64,000 nucleotides of DNA from Dryocola boscaweniae (GCF_025215095.1 NZ_JALHAP010000082.1:723041-787040), one strand, 5' to 3'; shown: positions 24,950 through 34,613, counted from the first letter of the stretch. The notes: generated from the letters alone by a model not told the origin. Translations and numbers: made by a program.

Positions 24950-26176
24950 ATGACTCCCCCTGAGAGCACTATTAACTGGAAACGCAATCTCACCGTCGCC
25001 TGGCTGGGATGTTTTCTGACAGGCGCAGCCTTTAGTCTTGTGATGCCATTTCTGCCGCTGTATGTCGAAGCCCTCGGCGTAACCGGCCATAGCGCTTTGA
25101 ATATGTGGTCCGGCCTGGTGTTTAGCATCACCTTCCTGTTTTCCGCTATCGCTTCGCCTTTCTGGGGCGGGCTTGCCGACCGCAAAGGGCGTAAAATTAT
25201 GCTGCTGCGTTCAGCCCTGGGAATGGCTATCGTGATGGTGCTGATGGGATTTGCGCAAAATATCTGGCAGTTTCTCGCGTTGCGCGCGCTGCTGGGACTA
25301 TTAGGCGGTTTTGTTCCCAACGCTAACGCGCTGATTGCAACCCAGGTGCCGCGTAATAAAAGCGGATGGGCGTTGGGTACGCTTTCAACCGGCGGCGTAA
25401 GCGGCGCATTGCTGGGCCCGCTTATCGGCGGCCTGCTGGCGGACACCTACGGCCTGCGCCCGGTATTTTTCATTACCGCAGCGGTGCTCTTTACCTGCTT
25501 CATTCTGACATTTTTCTATATCCGCGAAGCCTTCACGCCGGTCACTAAAAAAGACATGCTTCATGCGCGCCAGGTGCTCACCTCGTTGAAAAACCCTCGC
25601 CTGGTGCTGAGTCTTTTTGTGACCACGATGATTATCCAGGTCGCCACCGGCTCCATCGCCCCTATTCTGACGCTCTACGTACGAGACCTTGCCGGAAACG
25701 TCAGTAACCTGGCGTTTATCAGCGGGATGATTGCCTCGGTGCCGGGCGTGGCGGCGCTTATCAGCGCGCCGCGGCTGGGTAAACTTGGCGACCGTATCGG
25801 GCCGGAAAAAATCCTTATCTGCGCGCTGGCGGTTTCCGTCATGCTCCTCATCCCCATGTCTATGGTGCAAAATCCCTGGCAGCTTGGCATCCTGCGCTTT
25901 TTACTGGGTGCGGCAGACGGGGCGCTGTTGCCTGCGGTGCAAACGCTGCTGGTCTATAACTCCAGCAATCAGATAGCCGGACGAATCTTTAGCTATAACC
26001 AGTCCTTCCGGGATATCGGCAACGTCACAGGCCCGTTAATCGGCGCGGCGATTTCGGCCAGCTACGGCTTCAGAACCGTATTTATCGTTACGGCAAGCGT
26101 CGTTTTATTTAACGCCTTCTACTCCTGGATTAGCCTGCGCAGCCCGCCTGAAAGGATCCGTATTCCGGGCGAATAA
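24950..26176 (+). CDS. mdtG: MdtG (YceE), MFS multidrug exporter
   Basis: 408 residues, 12 predicted membrane helices. MFS motif A is GGLADRKGRKIML between helices 2 and 3, with a degenerate repeat GKLGDRIGPEKIL between helices 8 and 9. It starts MTPPESTINWKRNLTVAWLG like E. coli MdtG, which gives fosfomycin and deoxycholate resistance. It is followed by msyB after 118 bases. In E. coli it is under MarA/SoxS/Rob control; I did not identify a marbox by eye. Confidence 0.94.
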   Translation: MTPPESTINWKRNLTVAWLGCFLTGAAFSLVMPFLPLYVEALGVTGHSALNMWSGLVFSITFLFSAIASPFWGGLADRKGRKIMLLRSALGMAIVMVLMGFAQNIWQFLALRALLGLLGGFVPNANALIATQVPRNKSGWALGTLSTGGVSGALLGPLIGGLLADTYGLRPVFFITAAVLFTCFILTFFYIREAFTPVTKKDMLHARQVLTSLKNPRLVLSLFVTTMIIQVATGSIAPILTLYVRDLAGNVSNLAFISGMIASVPGVAALISAPRLGKLGDRIGPEKILICALAVSVMLLIPMSMVQNPWQLGILRFLLGAADGALLPAVQTLLVYNSSNQIAGRIFSYNQSFRDIGNVTGPLIGAAISASYGFRTVFIVTASVVLFNAFYSWISLRSPPERIRIPGE

Positions 26177-26294
26177 GCGATAAATTTTTTCGTCTGGTAA
26201 ATTCTCATACTTGCAACTTTGCGAACAGCGTCAACAATTAACATGAAATTGCTACGGAGCACCGCTCCCTGACCTCTGCCATAAGGAGATTTTC

Positions 26295-26669
26295 ATGAGC
26301 ATGTACGCAACGCTTGAAGAAGCCATTGATGCCGCACGAGAATTATTCCTCGCCGACCATCCCGAAGTGGATGAAGAGTCTGCCAACGTGCAGCAACTCA
26401 ATATCCAGAAATATATCCTGCAGGACGGCGATATCATGTGGCAGGCGGAATTCTTTGCTGACGACAGCGAAGAAGGTGAATGTTTACCTATGCTGAGCGG
26501 GGAGGCTGCGCAAAGCGTTTTTGACGGCGAGTATGAAGATATCGAGCTTCGTCAGGAGTGGCTTGAGGAAAACACGCTGCACGAATGGGATGAAGGAGAA
26601 TTTCAGCTTGAGCCGCCGCTGGATACCGAAGAAGGACAAGCCGCAGCCGATGAATGGGATGAACGGTAA
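26295..26669 (+). CDS. msyB: MsyB, acidic protein suppressing secY/secA defects
   Basis: 124 residues, the E. coli length, very acidic: MSMYATLEEAIDAARELFLA at the start and EWDEGEFQLEPPLDTEEGQA near the end. Overexpression suppresses protein-export mutants in E. coli; its normal role is not known. The ATG has ATAAGGAGATTTTC upstream. It is convergent with yceK, with only 3 bases between stop codons. Confidence 0.95.
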   Translation: MSMYATLEEAIDAARELFLADHPEVDEESANVQQLNIQKYILQDGDIMWQAEFFADDSEEGECLPMLSGEAAQSVFDGEYEDIELRQEWLEENTLHEWDEGEFQLEPPLDTEEGQAAADEWDER

Positions 26670-26672
26670 TCG

Positions 26673-26903
26673 TTATTCGTATGGTCCGTGGCTGGCATCA
26701 ATAGGCAGCAACAGAGTGTCGAAGACCAGCGAAAACGGCAAATCCAGCACCGTGATATAACGCCACGCGCTATCACGCACGTCCCACTGCACGCCGGGGT
26801 AATACTGATTTCCATGTCCCTGCCCCGGCACCGCACGGCTAATGATACTTCCACAGCCGCTTAGCGCGCAGGCCACCAAAATAACCACCAATGCTTTTAA
26901 CAC
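26673..26903 (-). CDS. yceK: YceK, small outer-membrane lipoprotein
   Basis: 76 residues from a GTG start (26903) preceded by AGGAGAAG. The lipoprotein signal ends LSGC, followed by GSIISRAVPGQGHGNQYYPG and VQWDVRDSAWRYITVLDLPF, nearly identical to the 75-residue E. coli YceK. Its DUF1375 function is unknown. An open frame continues 13 codons upstream but lacks family similarity. It lies downstream of opgH, separated from it by a terminator and REP elements, and converges on msyB. Confidence 0.92.
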   Translation of the reverse strand: MLKALVVILVACALSGCGSIISRAVPGQGHGNQYYPGVQWDVRDSAWRYITVLDLPFSLVFDTLLLPIDASHGPYE

Positions 26904-26925
26904 TGCCTTCTCCTGTCTTAGAGGC

Positions 26926-26951
26926 AAAAAAATGCCGACCATCCGGTCGGC
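26926..26951 (-). terminator. Intrinsic terminator of the opgGH operon
   Basis: On the minus strand GCCGACC-GGAT-GGTCGGC is followed by a run of T residues (A-run 26926-26932 on the plus strand). It lies downstream of opgH and just upstream of the yceK start. Confidence 0.85.
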
Positions 26952-26967
26952 AGATTTCGTACGCTCC

Positions 26968-27050
26968 TGTCGGGTGGCGGTTCGCGCCTTAACCGACCTA
27001 CAAATCCGGATGGTTTTTGTAGGGTGGATAAGCGTTACGTGCCATCCACC
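26968..27050. repeat. Pair of REP-type palindromes (BIME-like) after opgH
   Basis: Two imperfect palindromes lie in opposite orientation. The first (26968-27001) has GTCGG / CCGAC ends around GGCG-GTTC-GCGCC and finishes with CCTAC. The second (27018-27050) starts with GTAGGGTGGATAAGCG and ends GCCATCCACC. The GCGCCTTA / CCTAC and GTAGG / GGATAAGCG features are those of enterobacterial REP sequences. Together they form a BIME in the opgH-yceK spacer. Confidence 0.75.
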
Positions 27051-27076
27051 AAAGCCGTTTTTATATCAATCGCCTT

Positions 27077-29608
27077 TTACTTAACCGGCAACGCGGCCGG
27101 ATTTAGCGTCAGCGTTTTGTAATTATCCACCCACGAAGAATAACGCTGCGGGTTAGACCAGACGCGGTAATGCAGACGAGACAGGGTCACCGGGTCGCTA
27201 AGCAGAACCAGGCGGCGGTCGCGATTGAGTTTATCCGGCGTTTCGTTAAGCGCCTGCTCAACGTGACGATCGCGGGCAATCTCAAGCACCTGACTTGCAC
27301 GGTGACGCGCCGTTGCCATCGCGGTAGCCAGCGCGTTAAACGACGGATTAAACACCGCGTGCATAAACCCATCTTCCAGCGTACGGCTGCGATTGAGCTT
27401 CAGGTAATTGTCGGTATCCACCAGCACCTGCGGAGGAGAATACTCTTCCGGGATCAGGAACAGTTTCCAGCGCTTAGTGCGCAGGCCCACCGTGGCGCGG
27501 CTGGAAATCACCGAGACAAACGGAGACAGGATCAGCGAGAACACGATTGGCGCAAGCCAGAACAGGAAGCGCAGATCCAGCCACGCCATTCCCACGGCCC
27601 AAACCAGCCCCAGCAATAGCTGAGAACCGTGACGCATAAACGCCTCCCCCCACGGAGTGGAGTCGTCATCGCGCTGCGGCGAGTTCCAGACCACTTCCCA
27701 GCCCAGGAACGCGCTGACCACAAACACCGTGTGGAACAGCATACGCACCGGCGCCAACAGTACTGAGAACAGCACTTCGAGCAGCAGAGAAAGCGTAACG
27801 CGCAGGAAACCGCCGTACTCTTTCGAGCCTTTGCACCAGATGAGAATGATGCTCAGCAGCTTAGGCAGGAACAGCAGCACCATGGTTGATGCAAACAGCG
27901 CAATCGCCAGCTCAGGACGCCACTGCGGCCACACCGGAAATAGCTGGCGCGGTTGCAGGAAGTACTGCGGTTCAGTCAACGCATGCACGACCTGCAAGGC
28001 AGTCGACAACGCAAGGAACATAAACCACAGCGGCGCAGACAGATAAGACATTACGCCAGTCAGGAACACCGCGCGGTGAACCGGGTGCATGCCTTTAACC
28101 AGGAACAGACGGAAGTTCATCAGGTTACCGTGACACCAGCGGCGGTCGCGCTTGAGTTCATCGAGCAGGTTTGGCGGCAGCTCTTCATAAGAGCCCGGCA
28201 GATCGTAGGCAATCCACACGCCCCAGCCCGCACGGCGCATCAGCGCGGCTTCCACAAAGTCGTGAGACAGAATGGAACCCGCGAATGACCCTTCGCCCGG
28301 CAGCGGCGCTAACGCGCAATGCTCGATAAAGGGTTTCACGCGGATAATGGCGTTATGTCCCCAGTAATGGGATTCGCCCAACTGCCAGAAGTGCAGACCT
28401 GCCGTAAACAGCGGCCCGTAAACGCGAGTCGCAAACTGCTGGCAACGCGCATACAGCGTGTCCATACCGGACGCTTTCGGGGAAGACTGAATGATCCCGG
28501 CGTTCGGGTTCGCTTCCATCAGGCGCACCAGGTTGGTCAGACAGTCGCCGCTCATCACCGAGTCCGCATCCAGCACCACCATGTAGCTGTACTGATTGCC
28601 CCAGCGACGGCAGAAGTCATCGATGTTGCCGCTCTTGCGTTTAACGCGACGACGACGACGGCGATAGAAGATCTGCCCTTCGCCCTGCACTTCGTTAATC
28701 AGCTCCATCCACGCTTTCTGCTCGGCAACGCAGATATCCGGGTTGTAGCTGTCGCTCAGGATGTAAACGTCGAAATGCTGTTGCTGGCCGGTGGCTTTCA
28801 CCGACTCCCAGGTTGCGCGCAGGCCGGCGAATACGCGATCCACGTCCTCGTTACAGATAGGCATAATCAATGCGGTGCGATGCTCCGGATTGATGGGCTC
28901 ATCCCCAACCGTCGAGGCGGAAATGCTGTACTTATCTTTGCCCATCAGAAGCTGCAGGAAGCCCATCAGCGCGGTCCAGAAACCGGCGGAAACCCAGCAG
29001 AACAGAATGGCGAACAGGATCAGAATGCCGCTTTGCAGCACGTACGGCAGCAGTTGCATAAAGGACACCCACAAATCCTGGCCGACCATGTCAGCAGGAT
29101 TGATAAGCGCCCAGCCCTGGTAAGGCAGAATGGTTTTCATATACCAGGTCGCCACCACCGTCTGAGCAAGCGTGAGAATCAGCAGGATGTAACGGCGGAT
29201 GGTCCCGACGGTACGCCACTTCTGCTCGGCTTCAGCTTCTTCTTTCGACAGATAGCGCGGATTGACTTCACGCCCGCGCAGCCGGTCCCAGAAGCGGCCA
29301 ATTGGGTTGGTGCGCCACGGGTCCGGGAACATGGAAGAACGAGTCGCCTTCGGCATCGCCTGAAGCTGAGTACGTCCTTCTTCATCTTCGATTAGCTGAC
29401 TGCCGCCCAGCGAACCCGGCCAGCTCGCTTTAAGGCGAGCTTTTACGGACGCTAAAGGCGAGTCGTCGGCGCGCTCGTAGTGCTGCCCCGGCTCATCAAG
29501 CGCTTCGTGCACCCTTTGCAGACTGTTGGTCGGAAGAGCCGCCTTCTCGGCGGCTGTAAGGGGAAGCGCCTCAATATAGTCAGGCGCGGTATCGGTAGAG
29601 TTATTCAT
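27077..29608 (-). CDS. opgH: OpgH (MdoH), osmoregulated periplasmic glucan glucosyltransferase
   Basis: 843 residues from the ATG at 29608 (MNNSTDTAPDYIEALPLTAA). It is an inner-membrane GT2 glucosyltransferase with about 8 membrane helices. The cytoplasmic catalytic domain (about 245-510) carries LDADSVMSGD (DxD), LSHDFVEAALMRRAGWGVWI and the R..RW motif ELKRDRRWCHGN. It polymerises beta-1,2-glucan from UDP-glucose and, in E. coli, also antagonises FtsZ. It overlaps the end of opgG by 8 bases. It is followed by an intrinsic terminator and REP elements. Confidence 0.96.
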   Translation of the reverse strand: MNNSTDTAPDYIEALPLTAAEKAALPTNSLQRVHEALDEPGQHYERADDSPLASVKARLKASWPGSLGGSQLIEDEEGRTQLQAMPKATRSSMFPDPWRTNPIGRFWDRLRGREVNPRYLSKEEAEAEQKWRTVGTIRRYILLILTLAQTVVATWYMKTILPYQGWALINPADMVGQDLWVSFMQLLPYVLQSGILILFAILFCWVSAGFWTALMGFLQLLMGKDKYSISASTVGDEPINPEHRTALIMPICNEDVDRVFAGLRATWESVKATGQQQHFDVYILSDSYNPDICVAEQKAWMELINEVQGEGQIFYRRRRRRVKRKSGNIDDFCRRWGNQYSYMVVLDADSVMSGDCLTNLVRLMEANPNAGIIQSSPKASGMDTLYARCQQFATRVYGPLFTAGLHFWQLGESHYWGHNAIIRVKPFIEHCALAPLPGEGSFAGSILSHDFVEAALMRRAGWGVWIAYDLPGSYEELPPNLLDELKRDRRWCHGNLMNFRLFLVKGMHPVHRAVFLTGVMSYLSAPLWFMFLALSTALQVVHALTEPQYFLQPRQLFPVWPQWRPELAIALFASTMVLLFLPKLLSIILIWCKGSKEYGGFLRVTLSLLLEVLFSVLLAPVRMLFHTVFVVSAFLGWEVVWNSPQRDDDSTPWGEAFMRHGSQLLLGLVWAVGMAWLDLRFLFWLAPIVFSLILSPFVSVISSRATVGLRTKRWKLFLIPEEYSPPQVLVDTDNYLKLNRSRTLEDGFMHAVFNPSFNALATAMATARHRASQVLEIARDRHVEQALNETPDKLNRDRRLVLLSDPVTLSRLHYRVWSNPQRYSSWVDNYKTLTLNPAALPVK

Positions 29609-31154
29609 TGGCAGGTAACTGGTAGCTCCAGGTTTCACTCAGTGTCTGATCGCCATTGACCAGGGCCGCACGCATTTCAGTCGGCTTCTTGTCGTCTTTG
29701 ACTTTCACACGCATTGTCAAACGCCAACCTTTGGTGACCGGGTTATAACGCACCTGGTTGTCAACGATTTCGCCGTTATCGCCAATGCTGGTCTGCGCGG
29801 TTACCGGCGTATCCCCCGGCAGTTTTTTCATAGCCGCGCCGGTGTAATCCACTACAAAGGCGATGGTGCCGTCTGGCTGACGAATAAGGTTCGACTGTTT
29901 CACATCACCCGTTGAACGACGAGTCTGGGCAACATACGCGCTATCCGGCGCATGCATTTTGTCTTCGTCGCGGCTGAAGGTAATGGTGTATTTAAAGTTC
30001 ATCTCTTTGCCAGGCTCCGGAAGCTGATCCGGGGTCCAGTAGGCAACGATGTTGTCGTTAGTTTCGTCGTTGGTTGGGATTTCTACCAGCTCAACGCGGC
30101 CTTTGCCCCAGTCACCCTGCGGTGCAATCCACGCGCTCGGACGCTGGTCGTAACGATCGTCGAGATCTTCAAAGCGAGAGAATTCGCGCCCGCGTTGCAG
30201 CAAACCAAAACCTAAAGGTTTTTCAGTTGCAAAAGAGCTAACCGCCAGATGTTTCGGGTTATTCAACGGGCGCCAAATCCATTCACCGTTGCCGGCATGG
30301 ATAGAAAGGCCGTTGGAATCATGCAGTTCAGGACGGAAATTGGTAGACGGAGACGGCTGGTTCGGCCCAAAGAGGAACATGCTGGTTAACGGTGCCACAC
30401 CCAGTTTGCCCACTTTATCGCGCAGATAAACTTTAGACTGCACGTTTACCACGGTGTCGCGGCCAGGAGTAATCACAAAGCGATAGGCGCCCGTTGCACG
30501 AGGGGAATCCAGCAAAGCGTACAGCGTCAGCGTTTTCTCATTAGGCTTTGGCCGTTCAATCCAGTACTCGCGAAAACGCGGGAATTCTTCGCCGGAAGGC
30601 AAAGCGGTATCGATAGCCAGGCCACGCGCGGACAGGCCATAAACCTGACCTGAACCAATCACACGGAAATAACTCGCCCCGAGCATGCTGACAATTTCGT
30701 CGTTCTTATCTTTGCTATTGATCGGATAGAGCACTTTGAACCCGGCAAAACCGAGGTCTTTGACGGTGTCTTTATCGTGTTTAACGTCACCGAAATTAAA
30801 GTAGTCCGGGCTGTACTTGATTTTGTGGACAGCGTTTGCGGTCACTTCGTTAATGGCGACCGGCGTGTCGAAGTACATGCCCTGGTGATAGAATTCGAGC
30901 TTAAATGGGGTCTTTAACTTGCTCCAGTAGGCTTTATCGTGGTTGAACTGGATCTGCTGATAGTCCGCATATTTCATGTCGCGAAATTGCGAAGGCAGAT
31001 TGCTTTTCGGTGCTTCGTAGCTTTTGCCCGCTAATGTTTTCGCCTGTTTTGCGACATCATCGATAGTGAAGGCCCAAACCGTAGTGGTATAAAGGGACAA
31101 CATCACTGCAACGCCCAGCCCACACATTTTCATCATTTTTGGTTTATGTTTCAT
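29601..31154 (-). CDS. opgG: OpgG (MdoG), periplasmic glucan biosynthesis protein
   Basis: About 517 residues from the ATG at 31154; an ATG six codons in (MMKMCGLGVAVMLSLY) gives the 511-residue form annotated in E. coli, and a GTG at 31166 is also possible. The signal peptide ends TTTVWA, then FTIDDVAKQAKTLAGKSYEA. It is a periplasmic glucan-processing protein (beta-sandwich plus Ig-like domain) needed for OPG backbone synthesis, with the conserved GLSARGLAIDTALPSGEEFP region. It is first gene of opgGH, divergent from opgC. Confidence 0.95.
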   Translation of the reverse strand: MKHKPKMMKMCGLGVAVMLSLYTTTVWAFTIDDVAKQAKTLAGKSYEAPKSNLPSQFRDMKYADYQQIQFNHDKAYWSKLKTPFKLEFYHQGMYFDTPVAINEVTANAVHKIKYSPDYFNFGDVKHDKDTVKDLGFAGFKVLYPINSKDKNDEIVSMLGASYFRVIGSGQVYGLSARGLAIDTALPSGEEFPRFREYWIERPKPNEKTLTLYALLDSPRATGAYRFVITPGRDTVVNVQSKVYLRDKVGKLGVAPLTSMFLFGPNQPSPSTNFRPELHDSNGLSIHAGNGEWIWRPLNNPKHLAVSSFATEKPLGFGLLQRGREFSRFEDLDDRYDQRPSAWIAPQGDWGKGRVELVEIPTNDETNDNIVAYWTPDQLPEPGKEMNFKYTITFSRDEDKMHAPDSAYVAQTRRSTGDVKQSNLIRQPDGTIAFVVDYTGAAMKKLPGDTPVTAQTSIGDNGEIVDNQVRYNPVTKGWRLTMRVKVKDDKKPTEMRAALVNGDQTLSETWSYQLPANE

Positions 31155-31430
31155 ATTAACCAGCACATCCCCCTTTGTGTGCTTAAATCAATCCAATCCA
31201 TTTTAATGGAAACTCCTGCTTTCCGACAACCAAATACCCGCATTGTTCAGCACGCTGGCTCAGGCTTTAAGCAAAAAAAGACAACTGCTTACGCTTTAAG
31301 ACGTTACCCTGAAGACAGAATGTCACGGTTAGTGTAGGGTTGCCACGGAAAGTCATCCAAATTAGCCGTAGAGCCTGAAGGATAGCTATCTTAAGGATAA
31401 GACGATTAGTCCGATAATGTCTGGAGTATT

Positions 31431-32588
31431 ATGAGTAACGCACCGCAGCAACGCGAATTTTTCCTGGATTCTATCCGGGCCTGGTTAATGTTATTGGGCA
31501 TCCCATTCCATATCTCATTAATCTATTCCAGCCACACCTGGCATGTGAACAGCGCCCTGCCCTCCTGGTGGCTTACCCTGTTTAATGACTTTATTCACGC
31601 CTTCCGTATGCAGGTATTTTTTGTCATTTCTGGTTATTTTTCCTACATGCTTTTTTTGCGTTATCCGCTTAAACGCTGGTGGAAAGTCCGTGTGGAACGC
31701 GTTGGCATCCCGATGCTTACGGCAATACCCCTGCTTACCCTGCCGCAGTTCCTGATGTTGCAGTACGTTAACGGTAAAGCCGCCAACTGGCATACCTTAA
31801 CGACTTATGAAAAATACAACACGCTGGTCTGGGAACTGATTTCGCATTTATGGTTTTTACTGGTGATGGTGGTATTAACGACAGTTTGTCTTTTTTTGTT
31901 TAAAAAGATGAACAGGTACGTTACGCGGCATAAAGAAAATAGTCATGCGTCGCTTTCGTTAGGAAGACTCTCAATTTTATTTCTGGCCTGCGGAATTTTA
32001 TACGGCGCAATTCGGCGCACAATTTTTATTATTCACGCACCGTTATTAAGCGACGGATTGTTTAATTTCGTGGTTATGCAGACTCTCTTTTACCTGCCGT
32101 TTTTCCTGCTCGGCGCGCTGGCATTTACCCGTCCGAAGCTGAAAGCATTATTCACCACCCCTTCTCCATGGTGCGCCGCTGGCGCCGCGCTTGCGTTTGC
32201 CGCTTATCTGTTAAACCAGCGCTATGGCAACGGCGATGCGTGGATGTATGAAACCGAAAGCGTGATAACGATGCTGATGGGGCTGTGGATGGTCAACGTG
32301 GTGTTTTCGCTGGGCCATAAATTGCTCAACTTCCATTCTCCCCGGGTGACCTATTTCGTTAATGCATCGCTGTTTATCTATCTGGTGCATCACCCGCTGG
32401 TGCTGTTTTTCGGCGCGTTTATCACTCCGCATATCGCTTCAAATACGCTTGGGTTTATTGCGGGATTAATCTTTGTGGTGGGCATTGCCGTGGTGCTTTA
32501 CGAAATTCATCTGCGTATACCGTTGCTGCGTTTCCTGTTCTCAGGCAAGCCGCAAAACGCCGCCAAAGCGACAAAATCCGCCGGATAA
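31431..32588 (+). CDS. opgC: OpgC (MdoC), OPG succinyltransferase
   Basis: 385 residues, the E. coli length, about 10 membrane helices of the acyltransferase-3 family. It starts MSNAPQQREFFLDSIRAWLM with LLGIPFHISLIYSSHTWHVN, where the conserved His lies in the first periplasmic loop. It transfers succinyl groups to periplasmic glucans. It is divergent from opgGH (276-base spacer, no further gene seen) and convergent with clsC. A cluster of TTT/AAA-rich codons around 31870-32060 is less G+C-rich than its flanks. Confidence 0.94.
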   Translation: MSNAPQQREFFLDSIRAWLMLLGIPFHISLIYSSHTWHVNSALPSWWLTLFNDFIHAFRMQVFFVISGYFSYMLFLRYPLKRWWKVRVERVGIPMLTAIPLLTLPQFLMLQYVNGKAANWHTLTTYEKYNTLVWELISHLWFLLVMVVLTTVCLFLFKKMNRYVTRHKENSHASLSLGRLSILFLACGILYGAIRRTIFIIHAPLLSDGLFNFVVMQTLFYLPFFLLGALAFTRPKLKALFTTPSPWCAAGAALAFAAYLLNQRYGNGDAWMYETESVITMLMGLWMVNVVFSLGHKLLNFHSPRVTYFVNASLFIYLVHHPLVLFFGAFITPHIASNTLGFIAGLIFVVGIAVVLYEIHLRIPLLRFLFSGKPQNAAKATKSAG

Positions 32589-32595
32589 TCCCCCT

Positions 32596-32643
32596 GCTCT
32601 CCTGATGGTTTAATGGCGCTTAAGTCCAGACCATCAGGAGAGC
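32596..32643. repeat. 14-bp inverted repeat between convergent opgC and clsC
   Basis: GCTCTCCTGATGGT (32596-32609) and ACCATCAGGAGAGC (32630-32643) are perfectly complementary around a 20-base loop. No T-run follows in either direction, so it may act as a Rho-independent-like barrier or an mRNA 3'-end stabiliser for both genes. Confidence 0.7.
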
Positions 32644-32650
32644 GAAAGCG

Positions 32651-34087
32651 TTATAAAAGCCACTCCACCGGCAGTCGGTACACCAGGCGCACCAGCACGC
32701 GCTGCCAGAACCGAGTGTGCGGCTCTTTCTTCCAGACGATTTCTTTGCCGTCGTTACTTTCCACCCAGTTCACCCGGCCCCAACGGTCGAGGCGCAGTTC
32801 CCAGGCGGCTTTTCGCTGGCTTTGGCTGAAACGTTCGTGAATATCTTCAGCGAGCGTGGCGCTTTCGATAACAAATCCCATCTCGGTGTTCAGCATGGCG
32901 GAACGCGGATCGAAGTTAAACGAGCCAATAAAGACCTGCTGCTTGTCCACGCTAAAGGTTTTTGCGTGCAGACTTGAGCCGGAATTGCCTGTCAGCCCGC
33001 GGTCATGGGGGATATCCCCACCTCCATGCTGCGGTTTTAATTCAAAAAGCTGTACGCCGTGGCGCAACAGTTTCTTTCGCCAGCGGGCATAGCCTGCGTG
33101 CACGGGCGCAACGTCATTGGCGGCAAGGGAATTGGTCAGAATAGCGATTTTCACCCCTTTGCGCACCAGCCCCAGAATCTGCGCAACGCCCGCGCGAGTG
33201 GGGACAAAATAGGCTGAAATAATATCTATTTGCTGCTGCGGCTGCCCAATCACCTTCAGCAAACGTTGAGGCAGCAGCGTATGGTTGCGCGCTCTGCCCT
33301 GCCCTTTACGCGGGTCGTCGCTAAGCAGCCTTGTTTTAGCCCAGTACATTTTGAGCGTGCGGGAAACCAGATGGGTCGCGAACTGGCTGGTAGTCAGCCT
33401 GTCGAGATAGCGTCGGGCTATGGGATCATCCCGCCAGTTCTCAGGTAGCTGCACGCGCTGTTGCAGGGTTTCTTCGTCCACGTCGAGCACTTTGTCCAGC
33501 GTCGAAACCGACTGGCAGCTCCAGTAACGTTCAAAATCCTGACACACATCGGCGACAACCGGTCCAACCGCCAGCACGTCGAGATCGGAAAACAGCGGCT
33601 GTTCGCCAGCCCCAAAATAGGCATCGCCAATATTGCGCCCGCCAACGATGGTTGTTTCCCCATCCACGGTAAAAGTTTTATTGTGCATCCGCCGGTTCAG
33701 GCGTGCAAAATCAGTAAGATAGCCTATCGCGCGAAACAGGCGAAACGAAAAGGGATTGAACAGGCGGACTTCAATATGCGGATGCGAATTTAACAGCCGT
33801 AGCGTGTCGTCCAGACCGCTGGTGTTGTTATCATCCAGCAGCAAGCGCACACGCACGCCGCGTTCGGCGGCTTTAAGCAACGCGCTGAACAGCAGCCTGC
33901 CGGACATGTCGTCTTCCCAGATGTAGTACTGCACATCAAGCGTTTTTTCCGCCATGCCGCACAGGAGATAGCGCGCCGCGAAGGCATCCAGGCTATCGGC
34001 CAGCGTGTGAATACCGCTGAGTCCAGGGTGCTCCGTCGTTGTCGGCGTTATCGCCCGCCCGAGGCGGGTAGCGTGCTCGCCTTCCAC
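32651..34087 (-). CDS. clsC: ClsC (YmdC), cardiolipin synthase
   Basis: 478 residues from a GTG (34087), one base after the ymdB stop; E. coli ClsC has 473. The open frame continues 52 codons upstream inside ymdB without family similarity. There are two HKD motifs: HNKTFTVDGETTIVGGRNIG and HAKTFSVDKQQVFIGSFNFD. ClsC condenses phosphatidylethanolamine with phosphatidylglycerol to cardiolipin and in E. coli needs co-expressed ymdB. The C-terminus VLVRLVYRLPVEWLL is family-typical. The start codon has no clear Shine-Dalgarno, so translational coupling to ymdB is likely. Confidence 0.92.
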   Translation of the reverse strand: MEGEHATRLGRAITPTTTEHPGLSGIHTLADSLDAFAARYLLCGMAEKTLDVQYYIWEDDMSGRLLFSALLKAAERGVRVRLLLDDNNTSGLDDTLRLLNSHPHIEVRLFNPFSFRLFRAIGYLTDFARLNRRMHNKTFTVDGETTIVGGRNIGDAYFGAGEQPLFSDLDVLAVGPVVADVCQDFERYWSCQSVSTLDKVLDVDEETLQQRVQLPENWRDDPIARRYLDRLTTSQFATHLVSRTLKMYWAKTRLLSDDPRKGQGRARNHTLLPQRLLKVIGQPQQQIDIISAYFVPTRAGVAQILGLVRKGVKIAILTNSLAANDVAPVHAGYARWRKKLLRHGVQLFELKPQHGGGDIPHDRGLTGNSGSSLHAKTFSVDKQQVFIGSFNFDPRSAMLNTEMGFVIESATLAEDIHERFSQSQRKAAWELRLDRWGRVNWVESNDGKEIVWKKEPHTRFWQRVLVRLVYRLPVEWLL

Positions 34088-34088
34088 G

Positions 34089-34613
34089 TTATAGCTGGGT
34101 AAGGTATTGCTGGTAAATGCGGGTATTTTCTTCGTCAAAGCAGACAAAAACCACCTCTTCGGGTAACGGCCTGATGCCAATGTATTTATAAACGACATCA
34201 ACCGCAATGCGCGCCGCCTGCTCCTTCGGATAGCCGTAAACACCAGTGCTGATCGCAGGGAAAGCTATTGTGCGATAGCCGTTTGCCGCCGCTAAATCCA
34301 GGCAGTTTCGATAAGCCTGCTCAAGCAGTTCAGCTTCGTGACGCTCGCCGCCGTGCCATACCGGCCCCACGGTATGAATAATCGCTTTTACCGGAATATT
34401 CCCGGCTTCGGTTATCACCGCATGTCCGGTGGCGCATTCCCCCTGCTGCTGAACAATCTGTTTACAGGCCGCCAGTAACGCGGGGCCCGCAGCCCGATGA
34501 ATGGCGCCGTCCACGCCGCCTCCGCCCATCAGAGATGAGTTGGCCGCATTCACAATAACGTCCACGTCAACGCGCGTAATATCGCCCTGCATTACCGATA
34601 TTCGTTCACTCAT
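34089..34613 (-). CDS. ymdB: YmdB, macrodomain O-acetyl-ADP-ribose deacetylase
   Basis: 174 residues from the ATG at 34613 (MSERISVMQGDITRVDVDVI), with CCTCC on the plus strand giving a GGAGG site. Macrodomain motifs: VNAANSSLMGGGGVDGAIHR (catalytic Asn and Asp region) and AFPAISTGVYGYPKEQAARI. It removes O-acetyl-ADP-ribose; in E. coli it also inhibits RNase III and aids ClsC. It is first gene of ymdB-clsC. Immediately upstream, at 34.6 kb, the accessory region replaces the ymdA neighbour found in E. coli. Confidence 0.95.
   Translation of the reverse strand: MSERISVMQGDITRVDVDVIVNAANSSLMGGGGVDGAIHRAAGPALLAACKQIVQQQGECATGHAVITEAGNIPVKAIIHTVGPVWHGGERHEAELLEQAYRNCLDLAAANGYRTIAFPAISTGVYGYPKEQAARIAVDVVYKYIGIRPLPEEVVFVCFDEENTRIYQQYLTQL

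Noticed and set aside
28319..29395. A 358-codon plus-strand open frame
   Set aside because: It is antisense to opgH, has no start signals or recognisable domain, and its long frame follows from the codon bias of the true gene.
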